64,000 nucleotides of DNA from RPQJ01 sp963748985 (GTDB taxonomy: Bacteria; Pseudomonadota; Gammaproteobacteria; Steroidobacterales; Steroidobacteraceae), in NCBI GenBank assembly GCA_963748985.1, contig CAVVKQ010000011.1, positions 1 through 64,000 of the forward strand, given 5' to 3'. Position 1 is the first letter of the stretch, and each line of letters starts with the position of its first letter. The position numbers were made by a program, and so were the translations under genes. The notes beneath the pieces are model-generated. The model was not told the DNA's origin and made no database searches. It saw only the letters and a list, made by a program, of their open reading frames with translations. Shown in pieces: positions 1 through 9,751 of the stretch.

Positions 1-1180
1 CGACATCTGGCGCGCCTCGGTGCGCGTGCTCGACGCCGCGGTGGCCAAGGCCTACGGCGGCAAGCGCAGGATTCACTGGATGGAGGTCTACGCCGGCCAG
101 AAGGCCAACGACCTTTTCAACACCTGGCTGCCCGACGAAACCGTCGAGGCCTGCCGCGAGTACCTGGTTTCCATCAAGGGCCCGCTCACGACGCCGATCG
201 GCGGCGGCATTCGCTCGCTGAACGTCGCGCTGCGCCAGATGCTCGACCTGTACGTCTGCCTGCGCCCGGTACGCTGGTTCAAGGGCGTGCCGTCCCCGGT
301 CAAGGCGCCGGAAAAGGTGGACATGGTGATCTTTCGTGAAAACACCGAAGACATCTATGCCGGCATCGAATTCGAGGCCGGCAGCCCCGAGAACGTGAAG
401 TTCAAGCAGCTGTTCAAGGAAGCCTTCCCGAAGCTCTACGGCAAGATCCGCTTCCCCGACACTTCCGGTATAGGAATCAAGGCCGTCTCGCAGGAGGGCA
501 CCGAGCGCCTGTTCCGGGCCGCTATCGAGTACGCGATCGTCAACAAGCGGCCAAGCGTGACGATCGTGCACAAGGGCAACATCATGAAGTTCACGGAAGG
601 CGCGTTCCGCAACTGGTGCTACGCGCTCGCCGAGCGTGAGTTCCCGGGCCAGACGTACACCTGGGACCAGTGGGAGCGCACGAAGGCCGCCAAGGGCGAG
701 AAAGTCGCTAACGCTGAGCAGGACGCTGCGAAGGCCGCGGGCAAGATCATCATCAAGGACGCCATTGCCGACATCACGCTGCAGCAGGTGCTGACGCGCC
801 CCGAGGAGTTCGACGTCATCGCGACGATGAACCTCAACGGCGACTACCTCTCCGACGCACTTGCGGCACAGGTGGGTGGCATCGGCATCGCGCCGGGCGG
901 CAACGTCAACTACATGACGGGCCACGCCGTGTTCGAAGCCACGCACGGCACGGCGCCGAAGTACGCCAACCTCGACAAGGTGAACCCGGGTTCGGTGATC
1001 CTGTCGGGCGAGATGATGCTGCGTTACATGGGATGGTTCGAGGCGGCAGACGCCATCATCGCCGCGATGGACAAGAGCATCGGCCAGAAGACGGTCACCT
1101 ACGACTTCGCGCGCCTCATGCCGGGCGCCACCGAGGTCAAGTGCAGCGAGTTCGGCGACGTGCTGATCCGCAACCTCTGA
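1..1180 (+). CDS. icd: NADP-dependent isocitrate dehydrogenase, 5' end cut by window edge
   Basis: TCA-cycle enzyme that oxidatively decarboxylates isocitrate to 2-oxoglutarate with NADP. The reading frame is open from base 2, so the N-terminus lies outside the window; about 393 codons are present. It closely matches E. coli Icd: the substrate/phosphorylation loop GGGIRSLN (Ser codon at 215-217), the stretch FRENTEDIYAGIE, the HKGNIMKFTEGAF block, and the ending KCSEFGD. The Ser in GGGIRSLN is the residue AceK phosphorylates in E. coli, and aceK follows 48 bp downstream, so enzyme and regulator are probably co-transcribed. GTG at base 20 is an internal codon, not a start. Confidence 0.97.
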   Translation, partial: DIWRASVRVLDAAVAKAYGGKRRIHWMEVYAGQKANDLFNTWLPDETVEACREYLVSIKGPLTTPIGGGIRSLNVALRQMLDLYVCLRPVRWFKGVPSPVKAPEKVDMVIFRENTEDIYAGIEFEAGSPENVKFKQLFKEAFPKLYGKIRFPDTSGIGIKAVSQEGTERLFRAAIEYAIVNKRPSVTIVHKGNIMKFTEGAFRNWCYALAEREFPGQTYTWDQWERTKAAKGEKVANAEQDAAKAAGKIIIKDAIADITLQQVLTRPEEFDVIATMNLNGDYLSDALAAQVGGIGIAPGGNVNYMTGHAVFEATHGTAPKYANLDKVNPGSVILSGEMMLRYMGWFEAADAIIAAMDKSIGQKTVTYDFARLMPGATEVKCSEFGDVLIRNL

Positions 1181-1228
1181 TCTGATCCGATCCGGGCCGG
1201 GCTGGGCGACGCAAGGAACGTTTCGACG

Positions 1229-2980
1229 ATGAACCTGTCCGTCGCACAGCCCTCCTCTCGCGATACGCTGGTCGCCGACTGTGCCCAGCTGCTGGTCGAC
1301 GCCTTCGCGGACTACAACGCGGAGTTCCGCCTCGTCACGCGGCGCGCGCCGCAGCGCTTCGAGGAGCGCGACTGGCGTGGCAGCCAGAAAGATGCCGTGG
1401 AGCGCATCGAGCTCTACGACAAGTACGTCACCGGCAGCGTCGAGCTCATGCGCCAGCGCCTGGGCGAGGACGTGCACGAACGCGCCGTCTGGTCGAGCAT
1501 AAAGCGCCGGTTCGACGAGATCATCGATCCGCTGCCGGACAACGAATTCATCAAGACGTTTTTCAGCTCGGTCACGCGCAAGACCTTCGGCACGGTCGGC
1601 GTCGATCCTGCGGTGGAGTTCATCGCACTGGACCTCGACCCGCTCGGCAACGTACGCACGCACGTCGAGACCAAGGTCTACGCCAACCGCGGCGACATCG
1701 AACTGCTCGCCGAGGAGCTGCTGGCCGATTTCAGCTTCCGCACGCCTTATCGCGACTTCGAGCACAGCGTCAAGATGATCGCCGACGAGGTGAAGGCCCT
1801 CGTCAACTCCGGCAAGGAACGCCGCGAGATCGAATCGATCGAGGTCATCAAGAAAGTCTTCTACCAGATGACGCGCGCCTACCTGGTGGGCCGCATCAAC
1901 GGCCGCGGCTGGACGATGCCGTTCGTGGTTTCGCTGCGCAACGGCGACAGTGGCGTGGTGGTCGACGCCATCATGCTCGAGGAAGGCACGGTCAGCGTGC
2001 TCTTCAGCTTCACGCGCTCGTATTTCCACGTCGACCTCGCGCACGTCGGCGAGGTCGTCAAGTTCCTGAAGACGATCCTCCCGCTCAAGCGCGTCAGCGA
2101 ACTGTTCACCGTGCTCGGCCGGGCCAAGCAGGGCAAGACCGAGCGCTACCGCGAGCTGTTCGGCCACCTGCAGCAGTCGGACGACGAATTCATCCTCGCG
2201 CCGGGCGAACGCGGACTGGTGATGATCTGCTTCACGCTGCAGTCGTTCGACGTGGTGTTCAAGCTGATCCGCGACAAGTTTCCATACCAGAAGAACATCC
2301 TGCGCGAGGACGTGCTGAACAAGTACGAGCTCGTCTTCAAGCACGACCGCGCCGGCCGCCTGGTTGACGCGCAGGAATTCAAGCTCATCAAGTTCCCGCG
2401 CTCGCGCTTCTCGGCGAGCCTGCTCGAGGAACTGCAGAAGGAAGCCGCGCGTACCGTGCACTTCGAGGGTAACGACCTCATCATCGACCACGTGTACATC
2501 GAGCGCCGCATGACACCGCTCAACCTGTACCTGCGTTCGGCCTCGCGCGAGGACGCCGAGAAGGCCGTGATCGAGTATGGCCAGGCCATCCGCGATCTCG
2601 CCGTCACCAATATCTTCCCGGGCGACCTGCTGCTCAAGAACTTCGGCGTGACGCGCCACGGCCGCGTGATCTTCTACGACTACGACGAGTTGTGCCTGGT
2701 CACGGATTGCCGTTTCCGCGAGATTCCGCAGTCGCAGCACGACGAGGACGACATGCGCGCGGACGCCTGGTTCTATGTCGGTGAGAGCGACGTGTTTCCC
2801 GAGACGTTCATCAACTTCCTCGGCTTCGATCCGCAACTGAAGCAGGTGTTCCTCGATGCGCATGCCGAGGTGCTCACTGCCGAATGGTGGCGCGGCATCC
2901 AGGAGCGCCTGCGCGAAGGCGAGTTGCTCGAGGTCCTGCCGTACCACCGGCACCGTGTCCGGGTCTTCAGCAGCCTGTAA
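1229..2980 (+). CDS. aceK: Isocitrate dehydrogenase kinase/phosphatase
   Basis: Bifunctional cytosolic enzyme that phosphorylates (inactivates) and dephosphorylates Icd, switching carbon between the TCA cycle and the glyoxylate bypass. The protein has 583 residues; the E. coli enzyme has 578. The AceK nucleotide-binding segment APGERGLVMICFTLQSF is clear near residues 325-341, and the C-terminal half carries the characteristic VIEYGQAIRDLAVTNIFPGD and YDYDELCL blocks. ATG at 1229 gives a full-length N-terminus. It follows icd directly, whereas in enterics aceK sits with aceBA; no aceA or aceB is in the window. Confidence 0.97.
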   Translation: MNLSVAQPSSRDTLVADCAQLLVDAFADYNAEFRLVTRRAPQRFEERDWRGSQKDAVERIELYDKYVTGSVELMRQRLGEDVHERAVWSSIKRRFDEIIDPLPDNEFIKTFFSSVTRKTFGTVGVDPAVEFIALDLDPLGNVRTHVETKVYANRGDIELLAEELLADFSFRTPYRDFEHSVKMIADEVKALVNSGKERREIESIEVIKKVFYQMTRAYLVGRINGRGWTMPFVVSLRNGDSGVVVDAIMLEEGTVSVLFSFTRSYFHVDLAHVGEVVKFLKTILPLKRVSELFTVLGRAKQGKTERYRELFGHLQQSDDEFILAPGERGLVMICFTLQSFDVVFKLIRDKFPYQKNILREDVLNKYELVFKHDRAGRLVDAQEFKLIKFPRSRFSASLLEELQKEAARTVHFEGNDLIIDHVYIERRMTPLNLYLRSASREDAEKAVIEYGQAIRDLAVTNIFPGDLLLKNFGVTRHGRVIFYDYDELCLVTDCRFREIPQSQHDEDDMRADAWFYVGESDVFPETFINFLGFDPQLKQVFLDAHAEVLTAEWWRGIQERLREGELLEVLPYHRHRVRVFSSL

Positions 2981-3013
2981 CTGCGTCCTGTGCACGCACC
3001 GGACAAACCACCA

Positions 3014-4504
3014 ATGAGCAACGGTCACACCCGGGTGCCGTTGTGGCTCGTCGCCCTGCTATGCCTCATGGCCTTCGCCTTCCAGGGCACGCGCGGGCTA
3101 TGGGAACCCGACGAGGGTCGCTACAGTTCCGGCGGCATCCACATGGAGCAAAGCGGCGACTGGCTGATCCCGACGGTGGATGGCGAGACGCCGCATCTCA
3201 CCAAGCCGCCGGTGACTTACTGGGCGCTTGCCGCGAGTTTCACGCTGCTGGGGCACAACGAATGGGCCGCGCGACTGCCGGGCGCGCTCGCGTACATAGG
3301 CACCGGCCTGTTGCTGTTCGGGCTTGGCCGCAGGCTGTGCGCGGTGAAGCCCTGGCTGCCCAGTGTCGTCTGGGGCCTGTCATTTGCGCCGGTGATTGCA
3401 GCTAACGTCGTCTCCACCGATCCCCTGCTCGCGCTGTTTGAGACGGCCGCGATGTACGCGTTCGTCGAGGCCTGGTCACGGGAAGGCGTGGACGCGCGGC
3501 GCTGGTTCGCCTGGATGTGGCTCGCGTGGGGCCTGGCCTTCATGACGAAGGGCCCGCCTGGGCTGCTGCCGCTGCTCGCCATGACACTGCTGCTGGCGTT
3601 GCACGACCGCGCGCGGTTGCGAATGATGTATCGGCCCGCCGGGCTCGTGGTCTTTCTCGTCGTCGCCTTCACCTGGTTCGGCGTCGTGGTGGCACAGCAA
3701 CCCGACCGGCTGGGTTACTTTCTCGGGAACGAGGTGTACGACCGCGTCTTCACTGCGACGCACGACCGCAATTCGCAGTGGTACGGCGCGTTCGAGGTCT
3801 ACCTGCCGGTACTGCTTGCAGGCACACTGCCGTGGCTGGTGTTCTCGCTGACCGCGGCTGGCGGACCGGTGAACGCATACCACACGCTCCGCCGCCGGCT
3901 GCGCGAGCGTGACCGGCACTGGTTACTGCTGTGCTACTGGCTGCTGGTGCCGCTAGCCACCTTCTTCCTCGCCCGTTCGCGCCTGCAGCTCTACGTGCTG
4001 CCCCTGTTCGTGCCAATGGCCCTGATGATGGCGCGTCCGCTCGCGCACTGGCGCGGACTCGAAGGCCGCCGCGGCTTCGTGGTCATCGGCCTCACCGCCC
4101 TGGCGCTGCTCGGGCTCAAGGCCACGCTGGCTTACTGGCCATCCAACCGCGACTCCCGCGAACTGGCCTCGCAATTGCGCCAGCAGCTTGCAACGCATCC
4201 GGCCGACGAGATCATCTTCGTCGGCATGCGCCCATTCTACGGGCTCAACGTCTACCTGCCGCAGCGCATTGACGGTCTCGAGATCGACGAACGGCGGTTC
4301 GACTATTCGACGCACGTGACCCACCAGGAAATATGCGGCGAGATTGCCCGGCGCGAACGCACCGTGTACCTGCTCAAGGAACGGCTTGTCCCCGGGTTCG
4401 AACGTGCCCTGGTCGACTGCGGTCTGCAGCCAGCGCGGCTGGGGTCGGTGCGCGCCGACGACAACGACCTGGCCCTCCTGGCACCCGGCGCTGGCACGCT
4501 CTGA
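3014..4504 (+). CDS. Membrane glycosyltransferase of the ArnT/PMT (GT39) superfamily
   Basis: Probable polyprenyl-phosphate-sugar-dependent glycosyltransferase acting at the periplasmic face of the inner membrane. The family signature WEPDEGRY lies in the first loop right after TM1 (residues about 30-37); its acidic pair corresponds to the catalytic Asp/Glu of GT-C enzymes. Roughly ten hydrophobic segments follow, then a soluble periplasmic tail of about 120 residues. ATG at 3014 is preferred; an in-frame GTG at 2990 would add eight residues. No clear ribosome-binding site separates the two. The acceptor (lipid A, protein or lipid) cannot be read from sequence, and no arn genes are adjacent. 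Confidence 0.82.
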   Translation: MSNGHTRVPLWLVALLCLMAFAFQGTRGLWEPDEGRYSSGGIHMEQSGDWLIPTVDGETPHLTKPPVTYWALAASFTLLGHNEWAARLPGALAYIGTGLLLFGLGRRLCAVKPWLPSVVWGLSFAPVIAANVVSTDPLLALFETAAMYAFVEAWSREGVDARRWFAWMWLAWGLAFMTKGPPGLLPLLAMTLLLALHDRARLRMMYRPAGLVVFLVVAFTWFGVVVAQQPDRLGYFLGNEVYDRVFTATHDRNSQWYGAFEVYLPVLLAGTLPWLVFSLTAAGGPVNAYHTLRRRLRERDRHWLLLCYWLLVPLATFFLARSRLQLYVLPLFVPMALMMARPLAHWRGLEGRRGFVVIGLTALALLGLKATLAYWPSNRDSRELASQLRQQLATHPADEIIFVGMRPFYGLNVYLPQRIDGLEIDERRFDYSTHVTHQEICGEIARRERTVYLLKERLVPGFERALVDCGLQPARLGSVRADDNDLALLAPGAGTL

Positions 4505-4594
4505 ACCGTTTCGGGCTACGATTGCCGGCACGGACGGACTGCCGGCCCGCACGAGGACCGGCCAGCGTGTACGTTCGCGGAGGGAGGAAAACGA

Positions 4595-5591
4595 ATGAAA
4601 ACCAGGTACGGCCTTGCGAGCCTGCTTGCCACCATGCTGCTTGCCCTTGGGACAGCGGCGGCTGCGCAGGACTCCAACATCACGCAACCCATCGCGGACC
4701 TTGAGCAGCTGCTGGCCGCCGAACCGCTGGTGATCACGCAGGCCGAGATCAGCCGGCCCAAAGCCAAGGGCGACATCACGCTCAAGGCCGACGTCTCATT
4801 CGGTGGCGCACCACCGCTGCGCGTGAAGCTGCGGAAGGCAGAACCCGGCGCCGAAGCATTCAACAACGTGCCCCGTTACGACCTCGCCGCTTACGAGCTG
4901 CAGAAGCTCTTCATCGATCCCGCCGAATACGTGGTGCCACCAACGGCGCTGCGCTTCATTGCGCGCGCGGATTTCGCAAAGTACCAGCCCGACGTGGCGC
5001 GGACCTTCTCGTCTGCCGACCAGGTGCTGGCCGTATTGCAGTACTGGCTGAGCGACATCACGGTGATTGCCGACGTCTACAACCCCACCCGATTCGGCGC
5101 GGACCCGCTCTATGCGCGCCACATCGGGCAACTGAACGTGCTCACCTACCTGATCGCACATCGCGATTCGAACGTGGGCAATTTCCTCATCGGCAAGTCC
5201 CCGACGGGCGCGCGCGTCTTCTCCATCGACCACGGCGTCGCGTTCGCCTCCGAGGACAGCGATCGCGGCGAAGCCTGGAAGGTCATGCGTGTCGACCGGC
5301 TCCCGGCCGACACGGTCGCACGACTTCGCGACGATCACCGTGCCGGTGCTCGAGCAGCGCCTCGGCGTGCTGGCGCAATGGAAGCTCGACGGCAACCGGT
5401 ACGTCCCGGTCGCGCTGGGACCCAACCTTGCGGTCAACCGTGGCGTTCGGCGCGAGGGCAAGGACCTGCAGATGGGCCTGACCCGGAGTGAGATCCAGGC
5501 CGTGCACCGACTGCTCACCCGCCTGCTCGAGCGCATCGACGCGGGCGAGATCACCGTCGTGGCCGCCCCGGACGGAGGAACGCAGGAATGA
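4595..5591 (+). CDS. Secreted kinase-fold protein, apparent frameshift near 5330
   Basis: A Sec signal peptide (residues 1-24, ending AAAAQ) is followed by a domain with kinase-like landmarks in order: a beta-3-type Lys (RVKLRK, residue 78), an alpha-C-type Glu (YELQ, 101), HRDSNVGN (189-196, with canonical Asp-to-Asn spacing of five) and SIDHG (210-214, resembling DFG). The frame that starts at 4595 degenerates after residue 245. The continuation, beginning TITVPVLEQRLG and ending AAPDGGTQE, is in another frame and stops at 5591, so one base is gained or lost around 5315-5335. The end overlaps the next start by ATGA. Export suggests action in the periplasm; the substrate is unknown. No named family is claimed. 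Confidence 0.7.
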
Positions 5592-7469
5592 CAAGGCACC
5601 GTCTCCCGCAGATTGCACTCGCGTCGCTGCTCGGTCTCGCTGCAACGGCTGGCCTCGTCCGGCCGGCACCGGCGGTCGCGCAGGCGGCGCAGGTGCAATG
5701 GAGCGGCGTGGAGCGGGTGGTCGCGTTCGCGGACGTGCATGGCGCCCACACCGAACTGATCACGCTGCTCCGCGAAACCGGCATCGTCGATGCGCAGGAC
5801 CGCTGGGCCGCGGGACGGACGCACGTTGTGAGCCTGGGCGACCTGCTCGATCGCGGCGCCGATTCGCGCAAAGTCATGGACCTGCTGATGCGATTGCAGG
5901 GCGAGGCCCAGGCGGCCGGCGGGCGACTGCACGTCGTGCTCGGCAACCATGAAGCGATGAACGTGCTCGGCGACCTGCGTTATGTCGACCCCGGCGAATT
6001 CACTGCGTACACGGACGTCGAATCCGCGACCGAGCGCGCGGGCCTGCGCAAGGCCTGGGAGGCAGCACAGGGCGCCGGGTCCGGGGCTGCATTCGACCAG
6101 AAGTTTCCGCCCGGGTATTTCGGTCACCGCGCCGCGCTGTCGCCCAGGGGCAACTACGGCCAGTGGCTGCTGTCGCTGCCCGTTGCCATCGCGATCAACG
6201 ACACGCTCTTCATGCACGCCGGCCCGTCAAACGTCCTGCGCGGCATGAGCCTGCAGGAAGTCAACCTGCGCTATCGCACAGCGCTCACCGCATACCTCGG
6301 CCTCGCCGATCGGCTCGAGCAGGCCAGGCTGCTGCAGCCAGGCGATGAATTCCGCGCCCGCCCGCAGCTGGCAAGGGAGCGCCTCGCGGCGATGACGGCA
6401 GCCGCGGCGACGAGCGGCGGGACGACCGATGGTGCGCTGACTGACGCGGTGCAGCGGTTCCAGGCGGCCGACGACGACCCCCTGCTTTCCCCGGACGGCC
6501 CCAACTGGTATCGCGGCGCCGCATTGTGCAACGAGGCAGCGGAGACAGACGTGCTGCGTCCCCTGCTGCAGCAGTTCGGGCTAGAGCGGCTGGTCGTTGG
6601 ACACACCCCCACGCGCGACTTGCGGGCGGTCACGCGCTTCGACGGGCAAGTCGTGAAACTCGACGCCGGCATGAACCGTGCGGCCTACAAGGGTCGTGCT
6701 GTTGCGCTCTTCCTGCAGCCCTCCGGGCTCAGCGTGCGTTACGCGGGTGAGCCGGACGCCACGCCATTGCGGCCGGAAGGACTCTTCGTCGCGCCCAACG
6801 AAATCGACGATGCCAGCGTGCTGGCCGCGCTGAGCGACGGCGAGGTGACGGTTGCGGGTCCGCGCGGACCGAACGAGACTGAATGTCTCGGTGAGTCACG
6901 CGGGCAAGCGGATTCCCGCGGTGTTCCAGGCGCGCACCGCGGAAGCTGCCCGCAAGGAGGTCGCGGCCTACCGGCTCGATCGCCAACTCGGCCTCGGCAT
7001 CGTGCCGGTCACCGTCGAGCGCGAGGTGCAGGGACAGCGGGGCGTGCTGCAGGGACGTCCGCTCAAGTGGGTGACGCAGACCGAGGTGCAGCAACAGCAA
7101 TTGCGCGGCGGCGGCTGGTGCAGCGCCGAGCCCCAGTTCCAGCTCGTCTATGCGTTCGACACGCTGATCGGCAACGAGGGCCGTGCTCCCGATTCGCTGC
7201 TGTTCGATTCCAGCGCCTGGTTCGTCTACGTCACGGCGCACGATCGCGCCTTCGGCTCGACGAAATCACTGCCCGCCTATCTCAAGGCGCGGCCGCCCTC
7301 GCCGGGCGCCGAGTTCAGGCGCCGGGCCGCAGCACTGAACGAGACCAGTCTCGCGACGTCACTCGGCGAACTGGTCGACGCGAAGGGGCGCAAGGCGATC
7401 CTGCAACGCCGCGACGCGCTGCTGGCGCTGCCTGCTGCAGCGGCGAGCGCCGCCGCGAAAAATCCCTGA
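5588..7469 (+). CDS. Secreted Shelph-type metallophosphatase with C-terminal kinase-like domain, apparent frameshift near 6870
   Basis: Signal peptide 1-32, then a PPP-family phosphoesterase: ADVHG (48-52), GDLLDRG (84-90), GNHE (119-122) followed by AMNVLGDLRYV, MHAG, and VGHTPT. The long LGNHEAMNxxGDLRYV block is typical of Shewanella-like (Shelph) protein phosphatases. Similarity in the first frame stops near residue 425. From about 6870 another frame encodes roughly 195 residues of a kinase-like domain (EVAAYRLDRQLGLG, FDTLIGNEGR, AHDRAF) in which the expected catalytic Asp and Asn look replaced, so it may be a pseudokinase. One indel would restore a single protein of about 625 residues. 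The ATGA overlap with the upstream kinase-fold gene implies a joint function. Confidence 0.72.
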
Positions 7470-7525
7470 CGCAGTCTCAGGCTCGGCACGGGCGTCCCTG
7501 ACGCACCTTGCGCGCGAGGTCGGCG

Positions 7526-9181
7526 TCAGGTCACCACGAACCGCCTGACGACGAACGTGGCGCGCGCCTCGAGCCCGTCGACGTCGCTTGCGATCACCGC
7601 GATGCGCAGCTCGTCGATCTGGGCGTCGACCGGTACCGTGCCGATGAACGCCCGCTGTCGCTCGTCGAACCGCACCCAGCGCGGCAGCGGCTTGCCATCA
7701 TCGCAGCAGGCGCGGAGGTTCAACACGTCGCCGGGATCCGCGTCCCGGAACGTAGCCGGTGAGACGGTGTGCAGAAACGACTGGCCGGGCGAATAGATCA
7801 GGTCGGGAATTTCCTCTACCGCCTCGGGTGCAACGTTCATGATGTTCTCGAGTGCCTTGCGACTGAAGCCACGCCCGATGGCCACCGCAAGTGCGATCCA
7901 CGCCAGCGCCAGCACGAGGTTCAGCAGCGCGAAGTGCGGCGCGTTCCAGTGCAGGAGGTTGAGCCCGACGTACACCGCCAGCGCCTGGATGAGGTCGCCG
8001 AAACGCCAGAAGAACGTGTCGATGGCGGTCTTGCCGTCGTATTTCGCGTCACGGTCGACCGGCAGGAACAGCGCCTGCCGCGTCGTGTTCATCAAGGAAT
8101 AGTCGATGCTGTTCTCCGCGACCTTGATCCAGCGGATCAGCGTGAAAATCGGCACGAAGCCGCCCAGTATCGGCCCCAGCGCCAGCAGTCCATAGCCCGC
8201 CGCCACGACGATCGGGTGGATCAGCAGGGCGCCGCGCACGCCCACGACCTGGTAGATGCGCGACACGAGGAACAACTGGATGCCGAGACTGACCAGCGTC
8301 ACCCAGAACTGGAAGTTGCCGTAGAACGCGGTGATCAACGAACTCATGTCCAGCGCGCCGCCGCTTGCCGCGATGCGGGCCACGGCATCTGCCTTGACGA
8401 AGTCGGCAAGGATGAACTCGCCCGTGGTGTTGATCCAGTTGAGCAGCACGACGAGCAGTGCGATCAGCAGCAGGTAGCGGTCGCGCAGGACCAGGCCGAT
8501 GCCACCGAACAGGCGCGGCACGGGTCGGCCATGCTCGGCCGAGATGGCGCGCGAGCCGTCGGGGACGGCAGCGCGTTCAGGCCCGACGAGGAGCAGCGTG
8601 GCGCCCAGGATGCCAGTCGCGAGGAGCATCAGCCCCATTGGCGCCAGCGCCGTCACCGCAAGCTGCGTCACCTTCGCGCCGGCGAGCGCGCCGAGGTTGG
8701 CTCCCAGCATGATCACGACGAACAGGCGCTGGCCGCTCTTCACGTTGAAGGAATCCGCTGCGTACGCCCACATCTGCGACACGACCATCAGCCCATAGAT
8801 GCTGACCCAGACGTAGAACGGAAACGCGATCGACACGCCGCGATACGCCAGCGTGGCGAAGAGCGGCATCGTCACCACGAAAAAGATCGTCACCGCGCGC
8901 AACAGTCGCGCGCCGTCGAGATGGCGCCGCACCCAGCCGTAGAACGGGACCACGAACATCAGTACCAGCGCCGTGATCGCCACGGCGTACGAGCGAGTCT
9001 CGGCCGAGAACTTCGTCAGCATGAAGGCTTCGCGCAGCGCCTTCACGACCTGGTACGACGAAAGCAGCAGGAACCCGTGCAGGAAGAACAGGAACACGGC
9101 GCGGCCCTCGCCGGGCCGCACGCGCGTGACGAGCGACAGGAATCGCTCGAAGGGACTCAGTTCGACGTGTTCGGAGATCAA
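7526..9181 (-). CDS. NTP/NDP exchange transporter (ATP/ADP translocase-like) with C-terminal cadherin-like domain
   Basis: Polytopic inner-membrane protein of 551 residues with about 11-12 hydrophobic segments in residues 25-445. Blocks such as FLHGFLLLSSYQVVKALREAF, WAYAADSFNVKSGQRLF and NTTRQALFLPVDRDAKYDGK are those of the Npt/Tlc-like nucleotide transporter relatives found in free-living bacteria. Residues about 456-551 form a soluble tail with a CADG/He_PIG-like Ig-fold pattern (YSPGQSFLHTV, LPRWVRFDERQRAFIGTVP). The substrate is uncertain; free-living homologues need not exchange ATP. It starts 12 bp after the stop of the upstream lipoprotein gene, so the two are probably co-transcribed. 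Overall fold call strong, substrate weak. Confidence 0.75.
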   Translation of the reverse strand: MISEHVELSPFERFLSLVTRVRPGEGRAVFLFFLHGFLLLSSYQVVKALREAFMLTKFSAETRSYAVAITALVLMFVVPFYGWVRRHLDGARLLRAVTIFFVVTMPLFATLAYRGVSIAFPFYVWVSIYGLMVVSQMWAYAADSFNVKSGQRLFVVIMLGANLGALAGAKVTQLAVTALAPMGLMLLATGILGATLLLVGPERAAVPDGSRAISAEHGRPVPRLFGGIGLVLRDRYLLLIALLVVLLNWINTTGEFILADFVKADAVARIAASGGALDMSSLITAFYGNFQFWVTLVSLGIQLFLVSRIYQVVGVRGALLIHPIVVAAGYGLLALGPILGGFVPIFTLIRWIKVAENSIDYSLMNTTRQALFLPVDRDAKYDGKTAIDTFFWRFGDLIQALAVYVGLNLLHWNAPHFALLNLVLALAWIALAVAIGRGFSRKALENIMNVAPEAVEEIPDLIYSPGQSFLHTVSPATFRDADPGDVLNLRACCDDGKPLPRWVRFDERQRAFIGTVPVDAQIDELRIAVIASDVDGLEARATFVVRRFVVT

Positions 9182-9193
9182 GCAGCCTGCGCC

Positions 9194-9691
9194 TCAGCGA
9201 CGGACGATGATGACGGGGTCGAAGATGACTTCGGGCGAGACGAGCTTGACGAAGTACTTCGCAGCAACCGTCTCCTTCTGCTTCCTGCCACTGCTGGTCT
9301 TGAGGCGCAGCGTGTATACCCACTCATTGCCGACCTTGGTCGAGTCGTTCCAATCCTTCTTTTCGTCTCCCAGTTCCTTGCCCGGCCGCAGTGGCTGGTC
9401 CTGATCGTCGACCTGGACAAACCTGATCTGGAAATGCTTGTCGGCTGTCCAGACGATTCTGTTGTCATTGGCGTTGGTGGTCATCACGGCCTCGAGCAAC
9501 GCGTCGCCTTCATCCGGCGTGATGACCATTTCCGTGGGGACGGCACTGTTGGCGGGCAGAAATGCAATGTCGAAATCCGCGTACGAACGCTTGCCTGTCA
9601 CGTGCCCCGAGTTGCTGACACACCCGGCAAGGAGGCCAATGACGCAAGCCAGCACGAGACCGATGCCCTGGTGCTTCTGCATGGTGTCCAT
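9194..9691 (-). CDS. Putative lipoprotein of unknown function
   Basis: Protein of 165 residues with a hydrophobic N-terminus and the lipobox LLAGC, so it should be diacylated and membrane-anchored. No recognised family. The mature part is predicted beta-rich (alternating hydrophobic pattern in FQIRFVQVDDQ, WVYTLRLKTSS, PEVIFDPVIIVRR). ATG at 9691 is chosen because GGGAGAGGA lies about six bases upstream; a second ATG follows four codons later. It lies between the transporter gene downstream and the winged-helix/TPR gene upstream on the same strand. Confidence 0.65.
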   Translation of the reverse strand: MDTMQKHQGIGLVLACVIGLLAGCVSNSGHVTGKRSYADFDIAFLPANSAVPTEMVITPDEGDALLEAVMTTNANDNRIVWTADKHFQIRFVQVDDQDQPLRPGKELGDEKKDWNDSTKVGNEWVYTLRLKTSSGRKQKETVAAKYFVKLVSPEVIFDPVIIVRR

Positions 9692-9751
9692 TATTCCTCT
9701 CCCTCTAACTGGCGAACGAACCAATCGAAGTCGCGCGGAGCGGACATTGCC

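Noticed and set aside
5588..7501. Single uninterrupted 637-residue phosphatase
   Set aside because: After about 6880 this frame becomes Arg/Gly-rich noise while a neighbouring frame holds a coherent domain, so a frameshift is more likely.
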